Below, in pieces: positions 1-8,587 of a DNA stretch of 64,000 nucleotides (position 1 is its first letter; the number at the start of each line of letters is the position of its first letter). The position numbers and the translations under genes were made by a program. Where the stretch lies: contig DASYNP010000189.1 in assembly GCA_036008465.1 (NCBI GenBank), positions 1-64,000 of the forward strand, given 5' to 3'. Source of the stretch: DASPSM01 sp036008465 (GTDB lineage Bacteria > Planctomycetota > Planctomycetia > Planctomycetales > Planctomycetaceae). Below the pieces are notes generated by a model. It saw only the letters and a program-made list of their open reading frames with translations. It ran no database searches and was not told the origin of the DNA.

Positions 1-140
1 ATTGTCGTGGAGCCGCCCGTGGGACGAGCTCCGAATAGATGTTTGAGTTCGCCCGCGAACTCCAAATGACCGCCCCACGGCTCGATCGTCACCCTCACCA
101 AAAATCAAAACCACTGGTTGACAATTCACTTCTCATAGAT

Positions 141-249
141 GGGCCGAGGACGGCTTCCGTCCGCTGGCCCATCATTCCAATCGCAGGGGGCCAAGTTAAG
201 GGAAGATGGTGGGCCTTCGGCCCGAAGCGGGCCTCGGCCCACCCTACGA
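141..249. repeat. Palindromic repeat, GGTGGGCC family (copy 1)
   Basis: Two hairpin-forming units lie just downstream of the response-regulator stop. The first (141-170) is GGGCC...GGCCC around an inner GGACGG-CTT-CCGTCC stem. The second (209-248) is GTGGGCC...GGCCCACCCTACG with an internal GGCCCGAAGCGGGCC. The same GGCCCACCCTAC end appears at 38821-38927, which makes this a dispersed family and not a one-off terminator. The rest of 1-271 shows no convincing gene; short ORFs there are shadows. Confidence 0.7.
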
Positions 250-271
250 CTACGACTACCAGCGTCCGGCT

Positions 272-1735
272 CTATTCGTCGGGTCCCGAGTCGGAAAGGT
301 GTTTTTCGATCGCCAGTCCCAGGCTGCGCATTTTGGCGCGGAGCGTGGTGCGCGAGATCCCCAACAGCTCGCTGGCCTGCATCTGGTTTCCTTTGACGTG
401 GCGCAGCACAGTTTCGAGCACGACCCGATCGACGGCGGCGGTGACCTTTGCATAGACGTCCGTTTCGCCGCGACGTAGCAGCTCGCTGACCAGTTCGGCA
501 ACCCGCAAGTTTCCCGCTGCGGACTCGGTCCCGTTCGGCAGTCCGGAAGATGACTCCCGCGGATCGTCGCGCAAATGGGCCGGCAGGCAATCGAGCGTGA
601 TCACTTCGCCCGACGACTGCACGTAGGCGTGCTTGATGGCGCTTTGCAGCTCGCGCACGTTCCCAGGCCATAGATAGGCTTCCAACACCCGCAGCGCCTC
701 GGGCGCAACCGAGGACACGCGCTTATGGAAATCACGGTTCAAGAGTTTCAGAAAGTGGGCGATCAGCAGCGGCAAATCGTCCTTGCGATTCCGCAGGGGA
801 GGCAGATAGATCGTCACGACGTTGAGCCGATACAAGAGATCGGAACGAAACTCTCCCGCCGCCGTTTTCCGCTCGAGATCCTGGTTCGTGGCGGCAATCA
901 CGCGCACGTCGGTGCGAATGGTCTCCTCTCCGCCCACGCGCTCGAACTGCTGCTCTTGCAGCAGCCGCAACAGCTTGGGCTGCGTGGAGAGGGTCATGTC
1001 GCCGATTTCGTCGAGGAACAGGGTCCCCTTATCCGCTTGCTCGAAAATGCCGATGCGCCGTCGATCGGCCCCGGTGAAGGAGCCCTTTTCGTGGCCGAAC
1101 AGCTCGCTTTCGAGCAGTCCCTCGGGCATTGCGGCGCAGTTGATGGCCAAAAACGGGCCCTGGCTGCGCTTGCTGTGCTGGTAAATCGCGCGCGCCACCA
1201 GCTCTTTGCCCGTGCCGCTTTCGCCCTGCAGCAACACGGGAACGTCGAGCGGAGCCACGCGGCCGATCGCCTTGTAGAGTTCCTGCATCTCGGGTGTCTG
1301 GCCGATGATGCGATCGACCCGGTCGTCGTCGGGCAGTTCGTCCTCGGCAAACACGGCCGGCACGTGCCGCAGTCGGCTCAGCTCAATCGCCTTGTTCACT
1401 AGCTGGCGGAGTTGGTGAAAGTCGACCGGTTTGAGCAGATACTCGAACGCGCCGCGCTTGGTCGCCTCGATCGCCGTCTCGGCCGTGCTGAAGGCCGTGA
1501 TGATGATCACGGGTAATCGGGGGTCGATGCGGCGGATTTCCTCGAACGCCTCCAGGCCCGGCAGGTCGGGCAGCCGCACGTCGAGAATCACCGCGTCCGG
1601 CGGCTGGCGTCGGACGGCTTCGATTCCCTGGCGCGCGGTGCCGGCCGTCGCCACCTCGAGCGTCTCGGAGGTGAGGCTCTTGACCAGCGAATATTGCAGG
1701 TTGGGTTCGTCGTCAATGACGAGCAATCGGGCCAT
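272..1735 (-). CDS. Sigma-54-dependent response regulator (NtrC family)
   Basis: A 487-aa enhancer-binding response regulator. The receiver domain (about 1-120) has the acidic pair DDE at 8-10 and phospho-acceptor Asp52 in LDVRLPD. The AAA+ domain (about 145-380) has Walker A GESGTGKE at 171-178 and the sigma-54 contact loop as GSFTGA at 218-223, a tolerated variant of GAFTGA. The C-terminus is a Fis-type helix-turn-helix (VKGNQMQASELLGISRTT). It lies 33 bp downstream of the sensor kinase on the same strand, so the two form a two-component pair. It should activate sigma-54 promoters when phosphorylated. No target is evident in the window. Confidence 0.95.
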   Translation of the reverse strand: MARLLVIDDEPNLQYSLVKSLTSETLEVATAGTARQGIEAVRRQPPDAVILDVRLPDLPGLEAFEEIRRIDPRLPVIIITAFSTAETAIEATKRGAFEYLLKPVDFHQLRQLVNKAIELSRLRHVPAVFAEDELPDDDRVDRIIGQTPEMQELYKAIGRVAPLDVPVLLQGESGTGKELVARAIYQHSKRSQGPFLAINCAAMPEGLLESELFGHEKGSFTGADRRRIGIFEQADKGTLFLDEIGDMTLSTQPKLLRLLQEQQFERVGGEETIRTDVRVIAATNQDLERKTAAGEFRSDLLYRLNVVTIYLPPLRNRKDDLPLLIAHFLKLLNRDFHKRVSSVAPEALRVLEAYLWPGNVRELQSAIKHAYVQSSGEVITLDCLPAHLRDDPRESSSGLPNGTESAAGNLRVAELVSELLRRGETDVYAKVTAAVDRVVLETVLRHVKGNQMQASELLGISRTTLRAKMRSLGLAIEKHLSDSGPDE

Positions 1736-1768
1736 CGAAAACTCAACCGATCTCTTACCGGAGGGGAC

Positions 1769-3313
1769 TCAGGAATGGGCCGGGGCGGGCACGGTCGCCG
1801 CCGCGACCGACGTTTCGGGAGTGGCGATTGCGGGCAGGCGAATTGTGAACTCGGCGCCGCCTTCGGGCCGGCTCAGCGATTCGATTTGTCCGCCGTGCGA
1901 CTCGACAATCCGCTTGCAAATCGAAAGTCCCAGTCCGATGCCGGTCGGCTTGGTTGAGACAAACGGCTCGAAAATCTTGGAACCCAACTCGCTCGGCAGG
2001 CCGCGACCCGTGTCGCTGACGCGGACGGTGACCCAGCCGGGGGAACCGTTGCCTGCCGCGCCGGTCGTTTCGATCTCGACAGAGACCGCGCCCCCTGCCG
2101 GCAATGCGTCGAGAGCATTGAGCAGCAGATTCAACAAAACCTGGCGCAACTGTCCCATGTCGGCGCGAATCGGAATTTGTCGATTTTCCGGCGAAGTGCA
2201 GACGACTTGGACTCCCTCCCGCGCGGCCCGAGCAGAAACCAGGTCGAGCACCTGCCCCACAAGGAGGCGCAGATCGAAAGTCCGCTGCTCGATCTCTGGG
2301 GGCCGGGCAAAGTCCAAAAAAGTCTCCGCCGAGCGCTCCAGCCGCGTGATTTCTTCTTCCAAGACAAGGAGGTCGCGTGCGGCAAGAGTCGGTGGGTCTG
2401 CCTCGGCGGCTGCCTGCACGAGGATCTTCATCGCCATCAGGGGATTGCGAAGCTCGTGTGCAATGCCGGCCGCCATTTGTCCGACCGCGGCCAATTGTTC
2501 GGCACGCAGCGCTTCGCGTCGGCTTTCCTGCAAGCGTTCGACGACCGCCCCGATCTGGTCGGCGATTTTGTGCAGGACGATCTCGATTTCCTCGAGGCCC
2601 GCTTGGGCCGAAAACGTGATCGGCCCCACGATTTCATTGAGCTTTCCGGCGGCATCCTGGATGGGCAGACTGAGGCGCACAATCGAGCGGCTATATCCCC
2701 GCGCGATCCCGAAGCCGGCCACCAGTCCCGAAAGGGGACCGCAAATTCCCAACAGCAATAGTCCAAGCACCGCACCGTTGGCGACTTGGAGGTTCTTGTC
2801 ATTGGAGTTTGCGATGTCCTCCTCATAGGTGTCGAGATAGAGCTGGGCCGGCGTCAGCAGTTTGTCTTCCAGGACTTCATGCACTAATTGGTAGATTTTC
2901 TCCCGGCGCTGGGCGGGCGGGATCTTTCCGTGCGTGATTTGATCGAGCTGCTTGTAGAACGTCTCGAACGCCGCCCGCAAATGGGCCACGTTTTGTTGAT
3001 CGCGTTCGGTCGCCGCAACTTGCTCGGCCACCGTGATCCAGTGATTCACGTCCTGCCGGGCGGTCATGGCCGCCTGCAGCGCTTGCTCATCTCCCGGACT
3101 GCGAAGGTATTGATTGAGATCGGTTCGCACGTCCCGAATGCCGATCGCCAATTCCTCGCCGGCCCGCAAACCGGCGACGTCGAGCGAGAGCTGCCGGGAG
3201 ACCTTCTTGTACGAGGCATTCACCCGCCAGGCCGATGCCACGCCCACGATCAGCGGAATTGCGCTGATTGCGATGACCGGGCCGGCCACGCGGACAAACA
3301 TGTTCGTCTTCAC
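1769..3313 (-). CDS. Membrane sensor histidine kinase
   Basis: A 514-aa sensor kinase. TM1 is near 11-29, followed by an extracytoplasmic helical domain (about 30-175) and TM2 near 180-203. A linker then leads to a HisKA domain with the phospho-acceptor His286 in AAGIAHELRNP, and a C-terminal HATPase with N box (LLNLLLNALDALP), G1 (VSDTGRGLP) and G2 (GIGLGLSICK) motifs. The input domain resembles a four-helix sensor but I cannot assign a ligand. It is transcribed ahead of the NtrC-type regulator. Proteins of this layout (NtrB/ZraS-like) phosphorylate such regulators. Confidence 0.93.
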   Translation of the reverse strand: MKTNMFVRVAGPVIAISAIPLIVGVASAWRVNASYKKVSRQLSLDVAGLRAGEELAIGIRDVRTDLNQYLRSPGDEQALQAAMTARQDVNHWITVAEQVAATERDQQNVAHLRAAFETFYKQLDQITHGKIPPAQRREKIYQLVHEVLEDKLLTPAQLYLDTYEEDIANSNDKNLQVANGAVLGLLLLGICGPLSGLVAGFGIARGYSRSIVRLSLPIQDAAGKLNEIVGPITFSAQAGLEEIEIVLHKIADQIGAVVERLQESRREALRAEQLAAVGQMAAGIAHELRNPLMAMKILVQAAAEADPPTLAARDLLVLEEEITRLERSAETFLDFARPPEIEQRTFDLRLLVGQVLDLVSARAAREGVQVVCTSPENRQIPIRADMGQLRQVLLNLLLNALDALPAGGAVSVEIETTGAAGNGSPGWVTVRVSDTGRGLPSELGSKIFEPFVSTKPTGIGLGLSICKRIVESHGGQIESLSRPEGGAEFTIRLPAIATPETSVAAATVPAPAHS

Positions 3314-3643
3314 AGCGTTACCTCGCAGTTCCGGGCGTCGTGACCGGCCACCACAAGCTTGCAGGAGTCAGGGGTGCCGCCTGGTGCCCGTTCCGGCACT
3401 TCCCCCGGGCGGGTTGGTTTCGAGGGCCTCTGCGCCGAGCCAACCCCTGTCTAATCATATTGTCGCAGGATGCAGATTGCCGCACAGGTTAGCTTATTGC
3501 AGAGGGGAGGACCGGTCCGGCTGACGCCCTGGCGCTTTCCGCTCGAGGTTGATATTCTGGGACGAACTCGGCCTGGGCGGAAATCCGACTGCGTGGGTTT
3601 CGCCCGGGGAGTTGGCCACAAAAGAGCCCAAAGAGATCGCCTT
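3314..3643. other. Divergent intergenic region
   Basis: 330 bp between the divergently transcribed sensor kinase and asparaginase genes, so both promoters should lie here. An imperfect hairpin GGGTTGG (3411-3417) / CCAACCC (3440-3446) is visible. I looked for a GG-N10-GC sigma-54 site near the kinase start and did not find a convincing one. Confidence 0.4.
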
Positions 3644-4537
3644 ATGCAGCTGCTCGCGGGGACGTCGGAAGGACCAGTTTTGATCGTGCATGGCGGGGCG
3701 CCTTCACGAATTCTCGAGCCAGAAAAAGTGCTCTCGGCCGCACGGTCGCTCGAGGCGATTGCCGAAAAGTGCTTCCGAGAGTTGACGCCGCGTTCCGCGT
3801 GCGAAGTCGTCGTCTGTGCGCTCGAGGCTCTCGAGCTGGACCCCCAATTCAACGCCGGCCGGGGAGGCTCAATTCAAAGCGACGGTGAGATTCGGGTCTC
3901 GGCCGCTGTCATGGACGGATCGCGCCAATCGTTTTCGGGCGTCATCAACGCGCTCTGCGTGAAACACCCCTCTGTGATTGCGCTGTCGTTGCAGGAGCGC
4001 CGTTCGCGCGTGATCAGCCAACCCGGCGTGCAGGCGTTGGCCCGGGAGCTGAACTTACCCGAGGAAGACCTCGCGACGCCAGAACAACTCGAGACCTTTC
4101 GGCACCGCAAAGAGGTCGGCGGCTTCGACACCGTCGGCTGCGTCGTTCGCAACGGGCGCGGGCAGCTTGCCGCGGGAACGAGCACCGGCGGCCGATCGTT
4201 CGAATTTCCGGGACGCGTGTCGGATTCGGCGACGGTCGCCGGCAACTACGCGTCAGAATTCGTCGCGGTGAGCGCGACGGGAATCGGTGAGGAGATTGTC
4301 GACGACGCCTTGGCGGCCCGGCTCGAAACGCGATGCCGCGACGGAATGCCGCTTGAGCAGGCGGCACGTCGCTGCTTCGACGAGGCCGTTGCCCGAGGCC
4401 GCACGTACGGCTGGATCGCCCTGCATCGCAACGGCGACTGGGTCTCGGCCCACACGACGCCGACCATGAGCTTCTGCGTCCGCAGCGAAAAGGGGACGCT
4501 GGCGTCGTCAGCCCCGCCGTCACAGCCCGGGCGCTGA
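3644..4537 (+). CDS. Isoaspartyl peptidase / L-asparaginase (Ntn-hydrolase, type 2)
   Basis: A 297-aa threonine-type N-terminal-nucleophile hydrolase that should cleave itself and then hydrolyse asparagine, isoaspartyl peptides or glycosylasparagine. The HGGAP start (16-20), NAGRGG (70-75), autocleavage/nucleophile Thr163 in GGFDTVGCVV, TSTGG (179-183) and GRVSDS (190-195) are all present. The Asp before Thr163 (D-T-V-G) is like glycosylasparaginase and unlike the usual G-T-V-G of bacterial IaaA, so substrate choice is open. Start at 3644 is preferred because the open frame upstream (from 3470) has no family similarity and HGGA then falls at the usual distance. Confidence 0.88.
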   Translation: MQLLAGTSEGPVLIVHGGAPSRILEPEKVLSAARSLEAIAEKCFRELTPRSACEVVVCALEALELDPQFNAGRGGSIQSDGEIRVSAAVMDGSRQSFSGVINALCVKHPSVIALSLQERRSRVISQPGVQALARELNLPEEDLATPEQLETFRHRKEVGGFDTVGCVVRNGRGQLAAGTSTGGRSFEFPGRVSDSATVAGNYASEFVAVSATGIGEEIVDDALAARLETRCRDGMPLEQAARRCFDEAVARGRTYGWIALHRNGDWVSAHTTPTMSFCVRSEKGTLASSAPPSQPGR

Positions 4538-4562
4538 GTGTGGCCGGTCGGGCTTGGGTGAG

Positions 4563-4777
4563 ATCCGGGAATTCGATCGGGTGCCACGGCTGAGACGTTT
4601 CGGCTCAGCCGTGCTCTCCACGAAAAGTCTTACGCGTGTTATTTCCGACGATCACTACCTACCAGAAAGAGCACGGCTGAGCGGCGGCCGCTCAGCCGTG
4701 GCACCCGAGCCAAATGCTGCCGCGAATTTCCGGACAAGCTCCGACTCGACTGAGCTCGCCGAAGTCCAGTGCCACCC
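4563..4777 (+). repeat. MITE-like nested inverted-repeat element, family A (copy 1)
   Basis: The core (4581-4704, 124 bp) is bounded by perfect 14-bp inverted ends GTGCCACGGCTGAG / CTCAGCCGTGGCAC. Each end folds into its own hairpin (TGAGACGTTTCGGCTCA at left, GAGCGGCGGCCGCTC at right). The flanks are shared with copies 2 and 3: ATCCGGGAATTCGATCGG on the left and CCAGTGCCACCC on the right. It fills the gap between the asparaginase and APS kinase genes. No transposase is encoded. Confidence 0.8.
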
Positions 4778-4923
4778 GATGCGTCTTCGGTGTGAGCATG
4801 AACAGGTTGGGCGAGTTGCTTGGCCTTCCCACCGCCACTGCGTTTTTCTACGATCGTCGCGCCGAGGGGTGGCACCCAGCCCCGAAATCTCATTCGGTCC
4901 AATCAGACAGCGAAAGCAGGACC

Positions 4924-5535
4924 ATGGCGGAACAGAAAGCGACCAACATCACCTGGCACGATCACAAGGTCTCCAAGGCCGAGCGGTCGAAACTCAACGG
5001 GCACAAAGGGGCCGTCCTCTGGTTCACGGGCTTAAGCGCGTGCGGCAAGAGCACTGTCGCGAATACGGTCGACCATCTTCTCCATTCGCGCGGAAAGCAC
5101 ACGTTTGTGCTGGATGGCGACAACATCCGGCACGGGCTGAACAAGAACCTGGGATTTTCTGCCGCGGACCGCGCCGAGAATATCCGCCGGATCGGCGAGG
5201 TCGCCAAGCTGTTCTGCGAAGCGGGCACGATCGCGCTGACGGCCTTCATTTCTCCGTATCGGGCCGATCGGGACGCGGTCCGCGCGCTCTTGGCCCCGGG
5301 CGAATTCATCGAAATCTACGTGAAGGCTTCGATCGAAACGTGCGAAAAGCGCGACCCCAAGGGCCTCTACAAGAAAGCGCGGGCCGGCGAGCTGAAGAAT
5401 TTCACGGGTATCGACGACCCCTACGAGGCGCCCGAAAAGGCGGAGATTATTTTGGACGCCGACACCAAGGGGATCGACGATTTGGCTCACGAGGTCGTCA
5501 GCTACCTCGAAAAGCAGCACTTGCTGGCGCTTTAG
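4924..5535 (+). CDS. cysC: Adenylylsulfate (APS) kinase
   Basis: 203 aa, full family length. It phosphorylates APS with ATP to give PAPS in sulfate activation. P-loop GLSACGKST lies near residues 36-44, the DGDNIRHGLNKNLGF substrate segment follows, then ENIRRIGEVAKLF, the FISPYRADRD lid and KARAGELKNFTGIDDPYE. All are diagnostic of CysC. ATG 4924 is chosen over the longer open frame from 4714: it follows an AGCAGGA ribosome site, and the upstream part reads through repeat family A. No sulfate adenylyltransferase lies next to it, so it is a stand-alone gene here. Confidence 0.95.
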   Translation: MAEQKATNITWHDHKVSKAERSKLNGHKGAVLWFTGLSACGKSTVANTVDHLLHSRGKHTFVLDGDNIRHGLNKNLGFSAADRAENIRRIGEVAKLFCEAGTIALTAFISPYRADRDAVRALLAPGEFIEIYVKASIETCEKRDPKGLYKKARAGELKNFTGIDDPYEAPEKAEIILDADTKGIDDLAHEVVSYLEKQHLLAL

Positions 5536-5557
5536 TCGCATGCACGAAGGCGCCTGA

Positions 5558-5763
5558 GCCCCGAAAGGGGCGGCACTCTTTTTGCCACCGGCGCGAGCCG
5601 GTGGACTATTGGGCCCCTCGCGGAGCCATAAGCCCCCGAATGGGGGCGACACTCCAAACTGACGTCGCAAGGTCTGTCGCTCCTCCGGTGCTTAGATCCC
5701 CAATTGGAACGCGCATCCCACCGGCTTGCGCCGGTGGCAAGAGGAGTGTCACCGCTTCGCGGT
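5558..5763. repeat. Inverted pair of double-hairpin repeats (CCACCGG family)
   Basis: The gap between the convergent APS kinase and cardiolipin synthase genes carries hairpins at 5558-5571 (GCCCC-GAAA-GGGGC, 1 bp looser at the ends), 5585-5604 (CCACCGG...CCGGTGG), 5632-5647 (GCCCCC-GAAT-GGGGGC), 5718-5737 (CCACCGG...CCGGTGG) and 5751-5763. The unit 5558-5604 and the reverse complement of 5718-5763 are about the same 45-bp double hairpin with ACTC between the stems. This is therefore two copies head to head. They may also terminate transcription of both genes. Confidence 0.7.
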
Positions 5764-5825
5764 TCAAGAGCTGTCTCCGAAACTCGCGACCCAACTGGCG
5801 TCGCGCAATTCGATCAGCAGTCATT

Positions 5826-7280
5826 TCAAAGCAGTGGCCCCAGCAGTCGGGCCACGTTTTCGAGCAGAACTACGCCGCGGCCTCTCGCGCGCCACTCGGT
5901 CATGTTGAGCGCACGCGATTGGCGGACGTACTTCGCCTGTAGCTCTTCCAGCTTCGCCGTGAAGTCCCGGTCGTAAATTGCCAAGGTGATCTCGAAATTC
6001 AAATGCAGGCTCCGCGGGTCGAGGTTGAGCGAGCCAAACAGACTGTACTCGCCGTCGACGCAGACGGATTTCGTGTGGAGCAGTCCTTCGCGGAACAACA
6101 GCACCTGCACGCCGGCCGCGACCAGGTCGCCTTGAATCGAGCGGCTGGCCAGGCGGGCCAGGCGCGAGTCGACCCTGGCGGGCATGATCAGCGTCACCTG
6201 CACACCCCGCTGGGCGGCCGACGTGAGGGCCTCCAAGAGGGCTTCGTCCGGAACAAAATAGGGAGTCGTCAGGATCAATCGCTGCTGGGCGCTATAGATG
6301 AAGGCCAGCAGGATCCGCTCGATGGCGTCTCGCGGATCAGACGGACCGGAAGGCAGGACCTGAACGGGCACGGTCCCCCGGTGTTCCTGCGGCCGCACGT
6401 CGCCTGTCTGCTTGAGCCGCTCGAGATTTTCTTCGCTTTCGAGCGCCCAATCGCCCAGAAAGGTGACTCCCATGGGCTCGACGGCCGGCCCCTCCACTCG
6501 CACGCACGCATCGACCCATTCTCCGACACCCGCACTTCTCTTAAATATCCGGGCATCGACCAGGTTCATGCTTCCCGTGTAAGCGACGCGGCCATCAACG
6601 ATGGCCAATTTGCGGTGCAGGCGCAGATCGAACCGCACGAAAATCAACCGCCAGAGCCGGGCCCGCAGCGCCGCTTCGACGGCGACACCCGACTCTTGCA
6701 GGCGGGGAACCCAGTCGCTGCGCAAGAACTTGCGGCTCCCCACGTCGTCCAGCAGCATGCGGCAAACTACGCCTCGGGCCGACGCCGCCATCAGCGCTTC
6801 GGCGACCTTGTCCGCAAGACCGCCTTCCGTCCAGATATAAAACTCGAGGTGGCAGCTACTTTTGGCTTGATTGATCGCTTCGATCAGGGCTTTCAGCGCG
6901 TCGGCCGAGCTGCCGATCAAATCGATTCGATTTCCCGCGGTGACCGGCATCCCGGTCATTTTCTGACACATCCGCGCGAGCGCCTCGGCACCGTACGGTC
7001 GCGATGTCCAGTCGACGTCCCCGACGTGTACCTGGTCGAGCCAGGTTCGGAAGGGCGCCCGCATCTCGGCGGCCCGCGCCGCGCGGTACACGCCCAGTCG
7101 CAATTCACCAAGCAGCAGGTAAGCGATCGCACCGGCAAACGGAAACGTGACGACGACGAAGAGCCATGCGAGAGAGACCCCGACCGGCAGTCGCCGCATG
7201 ATCACCCGAATGGACAGCCCGAGCCGGAGCACGAGATCCATGCAGATCAACAGGATCGTCCACCAATTGCTGTTCTCCAT
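5826..7280 (-). CDS. cls: Cardiolipin synthase (phospholipase D superfamily)
   Basis: 484 aa from ATG 7280. It condenses two phosphatidylglycerols (or PG with PE) to cardiolipin at the cytoplasmic membrane. Two N-terminal membrane segments (about 5-28 and 35-58) precede two phospholipase-D HKD motifs, HRKLAIVDG and HTKSVCVDG, each followed by the expected GS.N element (TGSMNL, FGSLNL). That is the standard Cls layout and length. A longer open frame starts at 7460, but its first 60 residues are Arg-rich and precede the normal Cls membrane start. The gene is monocistronic. Confidence 0.92.
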   Translation of the reverse strand: MENSNWWTILLICMDLVLRLGLSIRVIMRRLPVGVSLAWLFVVVTFPFAGAIAYLLLGELRLGVYRAARAAEMRAPFRTWLDQVHVGDVDWTSRPYGAEALARMCQKMTGMPVTAGNRIDLIGSSADALKALIEAINQAKSSCHLEFYIWTEGGLADKVAEALMAASARGVVCRMLLDDVGSRKFLRSDWVPRLQESGVAVEAALRARLWRLIFVRFDLRLHRKLAIVDGRVAYTGSMNLVDARIFKRSAGVGEWVDACVRVEGPAVEPMGVTFLGDWALESEENLERLKQTGDVRPQEHRGTVPVQVLPSGPSDPRDAIERILLAFIYSAQQRLILTTPYFVPDEALLEALTSAAQRGVQVTLIMPARVDSRLARLASRSIQGDLVAAGVQVLLFREGLLHTKSVCVDGEYSLFGSLNLDPRSLHLNFEITLAIYDRDFTAKLEELQAKYVRQSRALNMTEWRARGRGVVLLENVARLLGPLL

Positions 7281-7671
7281 GCGCGCTCTCGAACAATTTC
7301 CTATCGATCCAATCACGAGCGCGTCGAGAAGCCGTGCACAGTGCACTCCTTGCGCCCGAGGGTCGAGGTGTCGCTTGAGGAAACGGATTCTAGCCAAAGC
7401 CCTTGCGAAAGACGATTTCGCGGACGTCGGGCGGTTCCCTCGTGGGAATCGGACAACCACGAGCGAATTACCTGCCGCCCAGAGTCAAAGCCGTCGCGAT
7501 CCGATTCTTCCGCCCCGATTTTGGGTCGGCAATTCGTGCGAAATCGATTGGTCTAGCGCGTCGCGAGCGGCGCGACCTAAGTTATGAATGGACCGTTAAT
7601 TGCGCGCCGGTGTGGGACTTGCGCTTGCAGTCCAGAAGCCGCGTCGGAAATCCTCCGCTGAGGAACTCAGA
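7281..7671. other. Divergent intergenic region, nothing recognised
   Basis: 391 bp between cls and the DUF1569 gene. It should contain both promoters. I see no repeat, RNA gene or convincing short gene. Open frames crossing it are extensions of the flanking genes. Confidence 0.3.
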
Positions 7672-8274
7672 ATGATCAACGACACCTGCGGCCACGTAGT
7701 CGCCACATTGCCGCCCCTGGCGGATCCGTTCAGCGCACGCGAACCGGAAACGGATGTGCCTGACGCGACGCAAAACGCCATTGAGACGCGCCGGGTCAGG
7801 AACCGGCGAAACGTTCGCTTCTCAAACTTCGATGAGTTTCTCGCCGAGGCGGACCGGTTGGCCAGCGGCCCCGTCCGGCCGCTTGGCAATTGGACCCTGG
7901 CCCAGATTTTCGACCATCTCGCGCGCTCGATGACCGTTTCGGTCGACGGCACGAATGAGCAGTTTCCTTTGCCGTTGCGGATCGCGCTGCGACTCCTTCG
8001 CAAACGAATCATTGGAAGCCCGATGAAGCCGGGATACCGCGTCCCCGAAAACGTCGCGGTCCTCTTGCGACCGGAACCACACGTGGGGCTGCGTGAGTCG
8101 TTGTGGAAACTGCGAAGCGCGGCAATTCGATTTCAGGACGCGTCGGCGTTTCCGTCACATCCCGCATTCGGCGTGTTGACGCGCGATGAGTACCGAGCAC
8201 TCGCCCTGAGACACGCCGAGCTACACCTGAGCTTCGTTGAGCCGATCCGCCGCACGCTCGCCGAACCGCGATAG
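7672..8274 (+). CDS. DUF1569 family protein (DinB-like fold)
   Basis: 200 aa from ATG 7672, which follows a GAGG site. The motif around NFDEFLAEADRLASG, then LGNWTLAQIFDHLARSM and the C-terminal LALRHAELHLSFV, matches DUF1569 proteins. These are common in planctomycetes and have a DinB/YfiT-like four-helix fold with His residues that may bind metal (His in FDHLA and RHAELH). Enzymatic function is unknown. Residues before 7672 in the longer frame look unlike the family. A repeat element follows directly. Confidence 0.75.
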   Translation: MINDTCGHVVATLPPLADPFSAREPETDVPDATQNAIETRRVRNRRNVRFSNFDEFLAEADRLASGPVRPLGNWTLAQIFDHLARSMTVSVDGTNEQFPLPLRIALRLLRKRIIGSPMKPGYRVPENVAVLLRPEPHVGLRESLWKLRSAAIRFQDASAFPSHPAFGVLTRDEYRALALRHAELHLSFVEPIRRTLAEPR

Positions 8275-8286
8275 ACAGGCGCGGTC

Positions 8287-8565
8287 GGGTGGCACTGGCG
8301 GCTTGTCCGCCAGTGTTCTGACGACGACGGACAAAAGCCCACTGGCGGGCAAGCCGAGACCGTCCGGAAATTCGCGGCAGTATTTTGGCTTGGGTGCCAC
8401 GGCTGAGCGGCTGCCGCTCAGCCGTGCTCTTCCCGATAGGTCGTACTCATCGGAAATGAACTCGCGTAAGACCTGTCGCGAAGAGCACGGCTGAGCCGAA
8501 ACGTCTCAGCCGTGGCACCCGATCGAATTTCCCGGATCTCCTCGGGCAAGCCGCCAGTGCCACCC
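8287..8565 (-). repeat. MITE-like nested inverted-repeat element, family A (copy 2, best preserved)
   Basis: The outer ends are a perfect 19-bp inverted repeat: GGGTGGCACTGGCGGCTTG (8287-8305) and its complement at 8547-8565. Inside is the 125-bp core 8394-8518 with GTGCCACGGCTGAG / CTCAGCCGTGGCAC ends. Orientation is opposite to copies 1 and 3. The left outer end itself folds (CACTGGCGG-CTTGT-CCGCCAGTG). It lies between convergent genes and encodes nothing. Confidence 0.85.
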
Positions 8566-8587
8566 AAGGCGGTGCAAACCGGGCGAT

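Noticed and set aside
3314..3643. Possible sigma-54 promoter for the two-component operon
   Set aside because: No GG-N10-GC arrangement with the surrounding consensus was found on either strand near the kinase start.
4554..5942. 462-codon open frame overlapping cysC
   Set aside because: Different frame from cysC; it reads through repeat families A and CCACCGG, which explains its length.
6003..7556. 517-codon open frame opposite cls
   Set aside because: Antisense to a clear HKD cardiolipin synthase. Composition is His/Arg/Gln-rich with no domain; it arises from GC-rich codon bias.
8287..8565. Interpreting the nested inverted repeat as a plain transcription terminator
   Set aside because: The same 124-bp core with identical ends and shared flanks occurs at 4563 and 37809, so it is a dispersed element, although it may also terminate transcription.
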